DNA of 64,000 nt. Origin: CAYMAZ01 sp964388575. Lineage in GTDB: Bacteria; Bacteroidota; Bacteroidia; Bacteroidales; DTU049. Positions within the stretch are counted from its first letter, which is position 1; each line of letters starts with the position of its first letter. Where the stretch lies: the NCBI GenBank assembly GCA_964388575.1, contig CAYMAZ010000008.1, forward strand, positions 1 to 64,000, read 5' to 3'. The translations under genes and the position numbers were made by a program. Below are positions 26,580-35,088 of this stretch, piece after piece. The notes below the pieces were generated by a model. That model had not been told where the DNA came from. It worked only from the letters and a program-made list of their open reading frames with translations, and did no database searches.

Positions 26580-27305
26580 ATGATTGTCAATATATTTGTC
26601 CCGTGCATTATTGATCAGATTTACCCGCAAACTGCGGTTAATATGGAAAAGATCCTTTCACATTTTGGTATTGAAACACAATACATTGAAGAACAGACAT
26701 GCTGCGGGCAGATCGCATATAAAAACGGTTATTTTGATCAGGCTCAGGAACTCGGTGAAAAATTTATCAAAGAGTTCAACAATGGACTTAATGTTGTCAT
26801 GCCAAGCATATCATGTGCTGTGATGGTCCGAAAATATTATCCTGAAATTTTTTATAATTCCTCTCTGCATAATGATCTGAAGCAACTCATTCCCAAAACT
26901 TTTGAATTCACGGATTTTCTGTACAATGTTGCCGGTATTCAAACCCTCAATTCGAGATACAGCTCAAGAATTGCAATACACACAAGTTGCTCTGGTCTAA
27001 GGGATTATGGCAACAGCAATCTCATGAACAAACTCTTATCTACTGTTGATGGGCTGGTTATACTCAACATGAAAGATGCTGATGTTTGTTGCGGATTCGG
27101 TGGGTCGTTTGCCATCAGGAATCATCATATTTCTGCAGCTATGGGTAAAGATAAGTTACAAAATGCCATTGATACCGGAGCACAATATCTGATTTCTAAC
27201 GAAGCATCCTGCCTGATGCATCTGAAAACAATGGCAAAAAAACACAAATTACCCATTGAACCAATCCATATTATTGATTTTATTGCATTAATATTAAATT
27301 TGTAG
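26580..27305 (+). CDS. LutA/GlpC-type cysteine-rich Fe-S protein
   Basis: A 241-residue protein with two cysteine-rich (CCG) domains. The first has VPCIID, QTCCGQIAYKNGYFD and SISCAVMVRKYYPEIF. The second has HTSCSGLRDYG, ADVCCGFGGSFA and NEASCLMHL. These motifs bind an iron-sulfur cluster in heterodisulfide-reductase-type subunits and in LutA of the lactate utilisation complex. LutA normally works with LutB and LutC, but no lutB or lutC gene is in this window, so the partners must be elsewhere or differ. The chosen ATG (26580) begins directly at the conserved IVNIFVPCIID. radC follows after 18 bases. Confidence 0.86.
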   Translation: MIVNIFVPCIIDQIYPQTAVNMEKILSHFGIETQYIEEQTCCGQIAYKNGYFDQAQELGEKFIKEFNNGLNVVMPSISCAVMVRKYYPEIFYNSSLHNDLKQLIPKTFEFTDFLYNVAGIQTLNSRYSSRIAIHTSCSGLRDYGNSNLMNKLLSTVDGLVILNMKDADVCCGFGGSFAIRNHHISAAMGKDKLQNAIDTGAQYLISNEASCLMHLKTMAKKHKLPIEPIHIIDFIALILNL

Positions 27306-27323
27306 TTTACAAATTTTTCATTC

Positions 27324-28025
27324 ATGAAGAAATCCAGTGCGAACTCAATAAAATCATGGGCTCCAGAAGACAGACCCCGTGAAAAAATGATACTCAAAGG
27401 CAGAAGCTCTCTTTCTGATGCCGAATTACTCGCCATACTACTTCGAAGTGGTAATTCCCGCGAATCTGCTCTGGATCTTGCAAAACACATCCTGCGTGAC
27501 TCTGATAATGATCTGAATGAATTAGGTAAACATTCTGCTGAACGTTTTATGCAATATCCCGGTGTAGGTGAAGCAAAAGCAGTTTCAATTGTGGCAGCAC
27601 TTGAACTGGGACGAAGACGCAGGGAATCAAAAATTAAAAAAGTCAATGCGATTACAAGCAGCAGGGATGTATTTGAATATATGCAAAGTGTGCTTACTGA
27701 CCTTCAACATGAAGAATTCTGGGCTTTATTTCTGAATGTCAAAAATCACATTCTTTCCAGGGTGTTAATTGGAGAAGGTGGAACAACCCAAACCGTTGTT
27801 GATCCGAAAAAGGTTTTCAGGCTTGCTATAGAACATAACGCTGTAAATATTCTGGTTTGTCACAATCATCCCTCCGGTGGAATTCAGCCTAGCCAATCAG
27901 ATATAAATCTCACAAGGAAACTTCGTGAAGGGGCAAAAATTCTGGATATGTCTCTGATTGATCATGTGATCCTCGGCAACGAAAATTATTATAGTTTTGC
28001 AGACCAGGGTGTATTAGATCATTAA
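27324..28025 (+). CDS. radC: RadC-family JAMM protein
   Basis: A 233-residue RadC/UPF0758 protein. The N-terminal part has SWAPEDRPREKMILKGRSSL and LSDAELLAILLRSG, then a helix-hairpin-helix-like YPGVGEAKAVSIVAALELGR. The C-terminal JAMM/MPN metal site is complete: VCHNHPSGGIQPSQSDINLT (HxHPSG...S..D), followed by LIDHVILG. Long named a DNA-repair protein, its real biochemical role is unsettled. It is 13 bases upstream of wecB and 18 after the LutA-type gene, so it is probably in the same transcript as both. Confidence 0.95.
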   Translation: MKKSSANSIKSWAPEDRPREKMILKGRSSLSDAELLAILLRSGNSRESALDLAKHILRDSDNDLNELGKHSAERFMQYPGVGEAKAVSIVAALELGRRRRESKIKKVNAITSSRDVFEYMQSVLTDLQHEEFWALFLNVKNHILSRVLIGEGGTTQTVVDPKKVFRLAIEHNAVNILVCHNHPSGGIQPSQSDINLTRKLREGAKILDMSLIDHVILGNENYYSFADQGVLDH

Positions 28026-28037
28026 AACAGAATACTT

Positions 28038-29183
28038 GTGATAAAGATTTTAACTATTATCGGGGCGCGACCACAAATCATCAAAGCTGCTGCCCTAAGT
28101 CGGGCAATAAGAGAACGTTTTGCTGATCAGATTATTGAAATTTTTGTCCATACGGGACAGCATTATGACCATAATATGTCAGATGTTTTCATTGAAGAAC
28201 TTGGGCTGCAACAACCACATTATCAACTTGGAATAGGCTCCGGACCTCATGGAAAGCAAACTGCTTCAATGATTGGTGCTCTTGAAGAAATTCTTCTTAA
28301 AGAACAACCCCGTTGGTGCATTTTATTCGGCGACACAAACTCAACTCTTGCAGGAGCAATTGCTGCTGCCAAATTACAAATTCCTATTGCTCACATTGAG
28401 GCCGGTCTTCGTTCTTTTGACAAAACAATGCCTGAAGAACTCAACAGAATTGTCTGTGACCATTTTTCCACTCTTCTGTTTACACCTACAAAAACTGCCA
28501 TCCATAATCTTGAAAATGAGGGCTTCAGATCAACTGTATCGCCCCCCTACAGTATGAATCATCCTGCAATTATTCACAGTGGTGATATCATGTACGACAA
28601 CACTTTATACTTTTCTGAAGTTGCTGTCAATAAAACAACTATTCTGGAAAAATTGAGTCTTACACATTCTCCTTTTGCTTTATGCACCATTCACAGACAA
28701 CACAATACAGATGATCCAAAACGACTGACTGACATTTTTCAGTCAATTCTTGAATTGTCTGAGGAAACCAACCTGAGGTACATCATTCCACTCCACCCAC
28801 GAACTTTAAAAATGATTCAAAAATTGCCAGAGAAAAAACTATATCCTTCACTGATAAAAAGCACAGCAGTTCAAATTACAGAACCTGTTTCATTTCTCGA
28901 AATGACTGCACTTGAGGCCAATTCAACACTCATACTGACTGATTCCGGAGGTGTGCAGAAAGAAGCCTTCTTCATGAAAAAGCCTTGCGTCATTCTCAGA
29001 AATGAAACCGAGTGGGTTGAAATCTTAGAACATCAAACAGGAATATTGGCAGATGCAGATATTTCAAAAATAAAAAATGCTGTCTTTCGTTTTATTACCA
29101 ACCCTCCTGACCAGTTTCCTGAGATTTTTGGTGACGGACATTCTGCAGTAAACATATGCAATTCGCTCATAGATTATGCTTAA
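28038..29183 (+). CDS. wecB: UDP-N-acetylglucosamine 2-epimerase (non-hydrolysing)
   Basis: A 381-residue GT-B-fold epimerase that makes UDP-ManNAc from UDP-GlcNAc for surface glycans. Seen: LTIIGARPQIIKAAALSRAI, VHTGQHYDHNMSDVF, FGDTNSTLAGAIAA, HIEAGLRSFDKTMPEELNR, CTIHRQHNTDD and the UDP-binding LTDSGGVQKEAFFMKKPCV. All usual motifs are intact. The start is GTG (28038), 13 bases after radC. It leads a tight run of four genes ending at 31818, so the cluster probably builds or modifies a ManNAc-containing polymer. Confidence 0.95.
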   Translation: MIKILTIIGARPQIIKAAALSRAIRERFADQIIEIFVHTGQHYDHNMSDVFIEELGLQQPHYQLGIGSGPHGKQTASMIGALEEILLKEQPRWCILFGDTNSTLAGAIAAAKLQIPIAHIEAGLRSFDKTMPEELNRIVCDHFSTLLFTPTKTAIHNLENEGFRSTVSPPYSMNHPAIIHSGDIMYDNTLYFSEVAVNKTTILEKLSLTHSPFALCTIHRQHNTDDPKRLTDIFQSILELSEETNLRYIIPLHPRTLKMIQKLPEKKLYPSLIKSTAVQITEPVSFLEMTALEANSTLILTDSGGVQKEAFFMKKPCVILRNETEWVEILEHQTGILADADISKIKNAVFRFITNPPDQFPEIFGDGHSAVNICNSLIDYA

Positions 29184-29186
29184 AAA

Positions 29187-29600
29187 ATGCTTTTTATAAT
29201 GTTTGAAAAACTCAATGATTTTATTTCAATAATCTATATCGGTGTTTTTATTTCATTTGCTGCACTTATCGGTATCGTCATTAACAAATACAGTTTGGTT
29301 TTCAGACAGGGTTTTGAACTGGATATTGCCATAAGCTGCCTCAGTATTTTTGCACTTGTTATCCCCATTGTACTCCATTATACAAAATCATTGAACCTTT
29401 TCCGGATCATAACCGGATTTATTCTTCTGTTGTTATTATATGTTGACCTTTTTATCTGGATTGTCATTTTCCACGGTTTCAAGGCACTGCCTTCACCGGT
29501 TAAGTCATTGAATTTTCTCCTTCCTACTGCATTGTTTTTTATTGTAACAATTGTTTTTGTATTATCCCAGTCACAAAAAAATTGGGAGGAACATCCTTGA
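29187..29600 (+). CDS. Small polytopic membrane protein
   Basis: A 137-residue protein with four predicted membrane helices (about 13-35, 46-67, 73-97 and 108-131). No family is recognised. It begins 4 bases after wecB; an alternative ATG is at 29199. Its stop codon overlaps the TTG start of the next gene, so it is part of the glycan operon and could help anchor or export its product. Confidence 0.75.
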   Translation: MLFIMFEKLNDFISIIYIGVFISFAALIGIVINKYSLVFRQGFELDIAISCLSIFALVIPIVLHYTKSLNLFRIITGFILLLLLYVDLFIWIVIFHGFKALPSPVKSLNFLLPTALFFIVTIVFVLSQSQKNWEEHP

Positions 29601-30898
29601 AAAACATTCTTGTGTATACAGAAAATCCCTGTGTAAGAACACAATATATTGCAGATACACTTCTGACCAATTTTCAGGGTATTGGTGTTGAAATCACACA
29701 TTCTCCGGATGTGTTTCTTCAGGCTGATAACCCAAAATTCTCATATCTTCCAAGAGGGCTTGATCACATTCCCAATATCCTCAACAGCAATACAATCTGG
29801 AATGATTCAATATATCATCTCACATTGCCAAAAACTTCATTTACTGAACTTAAAGGATTACACAATGATACTGATGTGTTATCAATTGGTTTTTTTCTGC
29901 TGTCAAGAGCTGAAGAGTATGTTTCACAAAATCATGATAAGCACGGTAGATACCGATCATCCGAATCTGAAGCTGCAAAAGCTCAGTTACTTCAGACACC
30001 ACTTGTGGATATGATTTCTGAACATCTGGTAAAGTGGCTCCAATCCTTTTATCCTGATCTCACATCAAATCCAAAACCAAATCGAACCATTCTTACTTTT
30101 GACATTGACATGGCATATGCCATTCTTGGGAAGCCATTCATAAGACAGGCTGGTGGTACTTTTCTTGAACTTATTTCGGGTCATTTCTCAAAATTAAAAG
30201 ACAGGATTCAAATCCTTCAGCACAAAAAATCCGATCCGTTTGATGTATATCGTTACCTTGAAAAACTTGCTGCTGAAACCGGATTACCAATGATTTTCTT
30301 TTTCAATATGTGTTCACATGGTAGATTTGACAAAGCCATCAACACTAAACACAAAATGTTCAGAAATCTTGTCCAAAGAGTTTCTGAATTTGCTGAAATT
30401 GGACTTCATCCCTCATACATAGGAGGCCAGAATGCAGAAACCATCATTGCTGAAAAACAGATACTTGAAAACATAACCGGTAGAGAAATACAACATAGCC
30501 GTCAGCATTTTCTCAAGCTTCACATTCCAAAAACTGTTAGAGCATTGGCCAGGGCAGGCATTAAAAATGATTATACAATGGGGTTTGCCGAAACACCCGG
30601 CTGGAGAGCCGGAACCACGAAACCATTCAGAATTTTTGATATTCAGCAAAATGCAATAACGACAGTAACAACACATCCTATTTCATTTATGGATGGGACC
30701 CTAAGAGAATATCTCGATTTGACTCCTGAAAAAGCAATCCAACAGATATTTGAAATTAAAAAAATCACAGAACAGCATTCCGGCATATTCATTCCTTTGT
30801 GGCACAATGAAACCATCAGCGAAACAGGCAAATGGAAGCAATGGCGCAGTTGTGTCTTTGAACCCATGATCGAACAAATAATAAAGAATCAAACATGA
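29597..30898 (+). CDS. Polysaccharide-deacetylase-like protein
   Basis: A 433-residue protein. An N-terminal region (about 1-150) of the kind found before Bacteroidota deacetylase-like proteins precedes a NodB-like domain. Possible metal motifs are ILTFDIDMAYA (D-x-D in place of the usual TFDDG), EIGLHPSYIGG and a late LWHNETI. The best start is the TTG at 29597: it overlaps the previous stop (TTGA), and a GGGAGGA sequence lies about 6 bases upstream, a good ribosome site that is rare here. It overlaps the next gene by 4 bases (ATGA). Deacetylation of a glycan precursor is inferred from fold and neighbours. Confidence 0.8.
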   Translation: MKNILVYTENPCVRTQYIADTLLTNFQGIGVEITHSPDVFLQADNPKFSYLPRGLDHIPNILNSNTIWNDSIYHLTLPKTSFTELKGLHNDTDVLSIGFFLLSRAEEYVSQNHDKHGRYRSSESEAAKAQLLQTPLVDMISEHLVKWLQSFYPDLTSNPKPNRTILTFDIDMAYAILGKPFIRQAGGTFLELISGHFSKLKDRIQILQHKKSDPFDVYRYLEKLAAETGLPMIFFFNMCSHGRFDKAINTKHKMFRNLVQRVSEFAEIGLHPSYIGGQNAETIIAEKQILENITGREIQHSRQHFLKLHIPKTVRALARAGIKNDYTMGFAETPGWRAGTTKPFRIFDIQQNAITTVTTHPISFMDGTLREYLDLTPEKAIQQIFEIKKITEQHSGIFIPLWHNETISETGKWKQWRSCVFEPMIEQIIKNQT

Positions 30899-31818
30899 TA
30901 CGTCTGTTAAGACATCACGAGATTAATATGAACAAATGGGATGAGTGCATCCTCACATCTCCGGGAGGCACTGTGTATGCTTTTTCGTGGTATCTTAATC
31001 ATGTGGCAGGTCAATGGGATGCCATTGTTGAAGATGACTATCAGTCTGTTTTTCCGTTACCAAGGAAAAAAAAATTTGGTATCAAATACGCACTTCAACC
31101 TTTTTGGACACAGCAACTTGGCTTGTTTTCCAAAAATATTATCACTCCGGAAAAAAGTATTCAGTTTCTTAACGAAGCATTCAGGAATGTTTTATATTTT
31201 GACATGAATCTGAACAATTTGCAGACACTTCCTCAGAATTATAGTTTCAAATTAATTGAAAATAACAATTTTCAACTTCAACTTTTTCAAAGTTATGAAC
31301 AGATACATGCAGCATATTCTGACAATCTGAAGCGAAAACTTAGAAAAGCTCGGGATCTGATTTTAATTGAAAACATCTCTCATGAACCAATCATCAGTAT
31401 GTTTCGAAAGTATAGAGGGAGAAGCATTCATAAACTCGATGAATCGGCTTATAAAAGATTTACAGCATTGATCTATCATTGCAGAAGCAATGGTGTTGCA
31501 AAAATTATCGGTGTTTCAGATAAAACAAACACTTTGCTTTGTGGAGCTATTTTTTTAATAATGAAAGATAAAGCCATTTTGATTTTCAGTGCGGTCAGTG
31601 ATGTTGGGCGTGAAAAGTCAGCCATGCCATGGCTCATCGACGGCTTTATTGCTCATAACCAGCAAAAAACAATAACTCTTGATTTTGAAGGGAGCAACGA
31701 TCCAAATCTCGCAAGATTTTACAAAAGTTTTGGAGCCACCAATGTCCCTTATCTGAGAATAATAAAGAATAAACTACCTCTTCCCGATACATTTATCCAT
31801 TTGTTGAGAAAGAAATAA
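30895..31818 (+). CDS. FemAB/GNAT-like acyl- or aminoacyltransferase
   Basis: A 307-residue protein of the FemAB-like GNAT superfamily common in Bacteroidota glycan loci. Seen: ILTSPGGTVYAFSWYLNHV near the start, YALQPFWTQQLGLF, YSDNLKRKLRKARD (basic segment before the core) and a late TLDFEGSNDPNLARFYKSFG, typical of the cofactor-binding half. The start ATG overlaps the deacetylase-like stop. It probably adds an acyl or aminoacyl group to an amino sugar of the product made by this operon. Confidence 0.82.
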   Translation: MIRLLRHHEINMNKWDECILTSPGGTVYAFSWYLNHVAGQWDAIVEDDYQSVFPLPRKKKFGIKYALQPFWTQQLGLFSKNIITPEKSIQFLNEAFRNVLYFDMNLNNLQTLPQNYSFKLIENNNFQLQLFQSYEQIHAAYSDNLKRKLRKARDLILIENISHEPIISMFRKYRGRSIHKLDESAYKRFTALIYHCRSNGVAKIIGVSDKTNTLLCGAIFLIMKDKAILIFSAVSDVGREKSAMPWLIDGFIAHNQQKTITLDFEGSNDPNLARFYKSFGATNVPYLRIIKNKLPLPDTFIHLLRKK

Positions 31819-31937
31819 TTAAACAGAAATTCACAAAACACCTTTTTTAGCCCTGTAAAAATCAACTGAAGATAATTGTTTTGAAATTGATTTTGTTCAA
31901 AACATCAGAAAAATCATTATTCTTCCATATTTTTTTT

Positions 31938-31946
31938 TAAATTTGC
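31938..31946 (+). promoter_or_regulatory. -7 element (TAAATTTGC) of the antiporter gene
   Basis: Exact TAnnTTTGY match, 16 bases before the ATG at 31963, giving a leader of about a dozen bases. No TTG at -33 is seen. Confidence 0.5.
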
Positions 31947-31962
31947 ACAAACAAACTCGCCT

Positions 31963-33948
31963 ATGCATTCTGAGTTGTTGCAGTCTCTTGTTATCATTTT
32001 CGGAGTTTCTGCATTTACTGTATTCATATTAAACAGATTCAAGATTCCTTCAGTTGCCGGATTTCTGCTGGCGGGTATACTGATCGGACCCCATGCACTC
32101 GGATGGATTTCAGTCATTGAGGAAATCGAACTTTTTGCAGAGGTTGGTGTTATTTTGTTATTGTTTACAATTGGAATGGAATTTTCCCTGAAAAAACTGT
32201 TAAGAATGCGACGTGTAGTTTTTGGATCGGGCTTATTTCAGGTCATCACAACAATCATTTCCACCTTTCTTATTGCATATGTTTTTTATGATTTACCTTT
32301 TGCAAAGGCTGTTTTCTGGGGTTTTCTCATTGCACTGAGCAGTACTGCTATTGTAGTGAAATCCATAGCTGACAATAATGAAAGCACATCACCACAGGGC
32401 AGAGCAATGATCGGAATAGTCCTGTTCCAGGACCTCAGTGTTGTACTCTTCATTGTTCTAATTCCATTAATGGGAGGAAATATTGAATTTTCAATTACAG
32501 AGACAGCAATCATCATTTTAAAAGCAATTGCGGTTATAGTGTTTGTTATTGCCGGTTCAAGATGGCTTGTCCCATTCATTTTTGATCAGATTGTCAAAAC
32601 AAAAAGCCGTGAGTTGTTTATTATATCCATTATTTTGTTTTGTGTGGGAACAGCAATGTTTACGAATGTCATGGGACTGTCATTATCCCTCGGGGCCTTT
32701 CTGGCAGGCATGATGCTTTCCGAATCTGATTATGCTTATCAGGCAATGGCTGACATTGTACCGTTTAAAGAAAGTTTTATCGGCTTATTTTTTGTATCAG
32801 TTGGTATGCTTCTAAACGTTACATTTGCTGCCAATCATCTGTTTCTGATTTTACTTTTCTTTTTTGCAATTATAATCATCAAAGCAATTGTTGGCTTCAT
32901 TGCTGTAAAGTTAGCAGGCTTTACAACAAGAATCTCAATTATATCAGGACTTGGCATCGCTCAGATAGGTGAATTTTCTTTCGTTCTGGCAATGGAGGGA
33001 AGATTAAACGGTTTGATGAGCGTCGAGTTATATCAGATTTTTATTGCAACAAGTGTTTTATCCATGTTTGCGACTCCATTCATCCTGAAAAGTTCTCCGG
33101 CAATTGCCACCTGGATTTTAAAAAAGATTCAAAAGAGTTATTTTAAAAATCATCAGATATCAAAATATTCTCAGGAGTTTCTGAGCAGAGACTCAAAAAG
33201 CGACCATGTCATCATTGCGGGCTTTGGATTTAACGGACGAAACCTGGCTAACATTCTAAAACAAGCAGAAATTCCCTATACGATTCTTGATATTGACATG
33301 AACCTTGTAAAACAATACAAGCGAAAAGGGGAACCCATATTTTACGGTGATGCATCCTCTCAGGATGTTCTGGATCATCTTGGAATTAAAAAGGCAAAAA
33401 TGCTGGTAGTCACAATTTCCAATCCGATTGTTCAACGAATTATTATCAGCAATGCCAGAACTCTTAGTAAATGCCTATACATTCTTGTTCGCACAAAACA
33501 TGTCAGATCAGTTACAGAACTAAAAAACACAGGCGCCAATGATGTTATTCCTGAAGAATTTGAGACATCTCTGGAATTTTTTCACAGAGTATTTCTCTAT
33601 TACAATGTCTCATCCGAAACAATAGAAAGTACACTCGAAACCATCAGGCAAAACAACTACTCCCTGCTTCGGAACTCAAGTGAAGACAAAATGGTGCTAC
33701 TTGGTAAACTTCAATGCATTCCGGAAGTTGATATCAGATCTGTAAAAATTTCCAAATACTCCAGTCACATAGGTAAAACAATCCGAGAGCTGAATGTACG
33801 CCAGGTGACTGGAGTTTCTATACTGGCAATCCGAAGGGGTGATGAACTGATAACAACTCCTAACCTGGAAACTCCACTGCAGGCCAATGATATTCTTTTG
33901 TTCACAGGTGATAATCAAAGCATCACAAAAGCCCTGGGATTCTTTTAA
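31963..33948 (+). CDS. CPA2 (Kef-type) cation:proton antiporter with RCK domains
   Basis: A 661-residue membrane protein. About 12-13 helices make up a sodium/hydrogen exchanger domain (1-385; FKIPSVAGFLLAGILIGPHA, LLLFTIGMEFSLKKL, ALSSTAIVVKSIAD). A TrkA-N/RCK domain follows (about 420-535; HVIIAGFGFNGRNLANIL as Rossmann loop, then ILDIDM and FYGDASS), and last a TrkA-C domain (about 575-660). Such proteins carry out NAD(H)- or nucleotide-gated potassium or sodium efflux in exchange for protons. It appears to be a single-gene unit converging on the coiled-coil protein gene. Confidence 0.93.
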   Translation: MHSELLQSLVIIFGVSAFTVFILNRFKIPSVAGFLLAGILIGPHALGWISVIEEIELFAEVGVILLLFTIGMEFSLKKLLRMRRVVFGSGLFQVITTIISTFLIAYVFYDLPFAKAVFWGFLIALSSTAIVVKSIADNNESTSPQGRAMIGIVLFQDLSVVLFIVLIPLMGGNIEFSITETAIIILKAIAVIVFVIAGSRWLVPFIFDQIVKTKSRELFIISIILFCVGTAMFTNVMGLSLSLGAFLAGMMLSESDYAYQAMADIVPFKESFIGLFFVSVGMLLNVTFAANHLFLILLFFFAIIIIKAIVGFIAVKLAGFTTRISIISGLGIAQIGEFSFVLAMEGRLNGLMSVELYQIFIATSVLSMFATPFILKSSPAIATWILKKIQKSYFKNHQISKYSQEFLSRDSKSDHVIIAGFGFNGRNLANILKQAEIPYTILDIDMNLVKQYKRKGEPIFYGDASSQDVLDHLGIKKAKMLVVTISNPIVQRIIISNARTLSKCLYILVRTKHVRSVTELKNTGANDVIPEEFETSLEFFHRVFLYYNVSSETIESTLETIRQNNYSLLRNSSEDKMVLLGKLQCIPEVDIRSVKISKYSSHIGKTIRELNVRQVTGVSILAIRRGDELITTPNLETPLQANDILLFTGDNQSITKALGFF

Positions 33949-33962
33949 ATTATTTTGATTTT

Positions 33963-34868
33963 TCACGCATCATCCTTGGGAATTCTTGATTCTGTTGCAG
34001 ATACTGTTTGTGATAGTCGCTGAATCCGGACACTGATATCTCTGAATTGATCCTGATTTTTTGCTTGATTCAGTAAGATTGTCTTTGTTGTTTCTTCTTT
34101 AATTTCGCTGATTTTTTCACTTAAAAGGCTCAGATTTTCTGCCATTCCATTCAATGATTCAAGCGTTTTTAGTTGATCATTCTGTTCTTTCTGCATTTCT
34201 TTAATTTTCTGTCTTAATTCCGAAAGCTGCTGCTCAGTCAAGGTATTCAATTTGTCAATTTTTTCCTTTGAACTCAGATTCATTGCATTCACAGATTCAT
34301 TAACCTCCAGAATTTTTTGTTGAAGATCGCGGCTTAACTCCTGAACCTGAGCTGTTGCAAGAAGTGTGCTGTTATCAACCATCGATATTGTTTCGTTCTT
34401 AAGATCTTTCATACATTTATGCTGAAATAGATCAAAATCTTTTAAAAGTTTCGAATAATAAAAAAAGATAAATACTACTCCAAGAATGCAGGTAAATAAA
34501 AAAATATATACAATGAGGAAATGTATTTTCTGACGTTTATGAATTTTTTCTCTTAATTTTTTTTGATTTTCAACGGCATCATTGATAAGAACGATATCTT
34601 TGCGAATGTCATCCTGAAATTTTAAAAATTGCTTGCTCATGAGTTGTGTGCTTTTCTCGTGTGAAGAAACAAAACCGGACATTTCTTCATTAAGTTTTTT
34701 ATCCATTTCAATCTGACTGTTTTGAATATTTTTAATATGCCGGTCATTTTGCTTCACTCCATTTGACAATTCATTAATTGTTTGCACCATTGATGATATA
34801 TCTTCGGTTTGAGCAGCTGAGACCAATACGAACATCAAACAAAACATTAAAATATAAAATTTTTTCAT
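33963..34868 (-). CDS. Coiled-coil membrane protein with signal peptide
   Basis: A 301-residue protein of no recognised family. A cleavable-looking signal (YILMFCLMFVLVSAAQ) precedes about 90 residues of charged helix with heptads. A membrane helix lies at about 116-140 (FLIVYIFLFTCILGVVFIFF), and a second long coiled coil at about 150-300 is rich in Glu, Lys and Gln. The layout predicts a periplasmic coiled coil joined to a cytoplasmic one. It lies 220 bases downstream of parE in the same direction; the gap is AT-rich with no clear signal. Confidence 0.75.
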   Translation of the reverse strand: MKKFYILMFCLMFVLVSAAQTEDISSMVQTINELSNGVKQNDRHIKNIQNSQIEMDKKLNEEMSGFVSSHEKSTQLMSKQFLKFQDDIRKDIVLINDAVENQKKLREKIHKRQKIHFLIVYIFLFTCILGVVFIFFYYSKLLKDFDLFQHKCMKDLKNETISMVDNSTLLATAQVQELSRDLQQKILEVNESVNAMNLSSKEKIDKLNTLTEQQLSELRQKIKEMQKEQNDQLKTLESLNGMAENLSLLSEKISEIKEETTKTILLNQAKNQDQFRDISVRIQRLSQTVSATESRIPKDDA

Positions 34869-35088
34869 AATTTAAATTTTTATGATAATTTGCAAATTGT
34901 CACACAATTCAAATGCAATACAAGCATAAAACATGTGTTCGTCGTGAAAAACTTTGTAAATATACAATAATAATAATCTTATTGCAATTTTTTTTTGCAA
35001 AACACAATTGATAAACCACGCATCTCGCTCACAATGAAAAACTTACAATGCAAAAAAACTCAATTGGGACTTGACCGAGAAGTGAAGT

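Noticed and set aside
27125..27646. Minus-strand frame of 173 codons over radC
   Set aside because: Ser/Arg/Leu-rich antisense shadow over an intact radC and the LutA-type gene.
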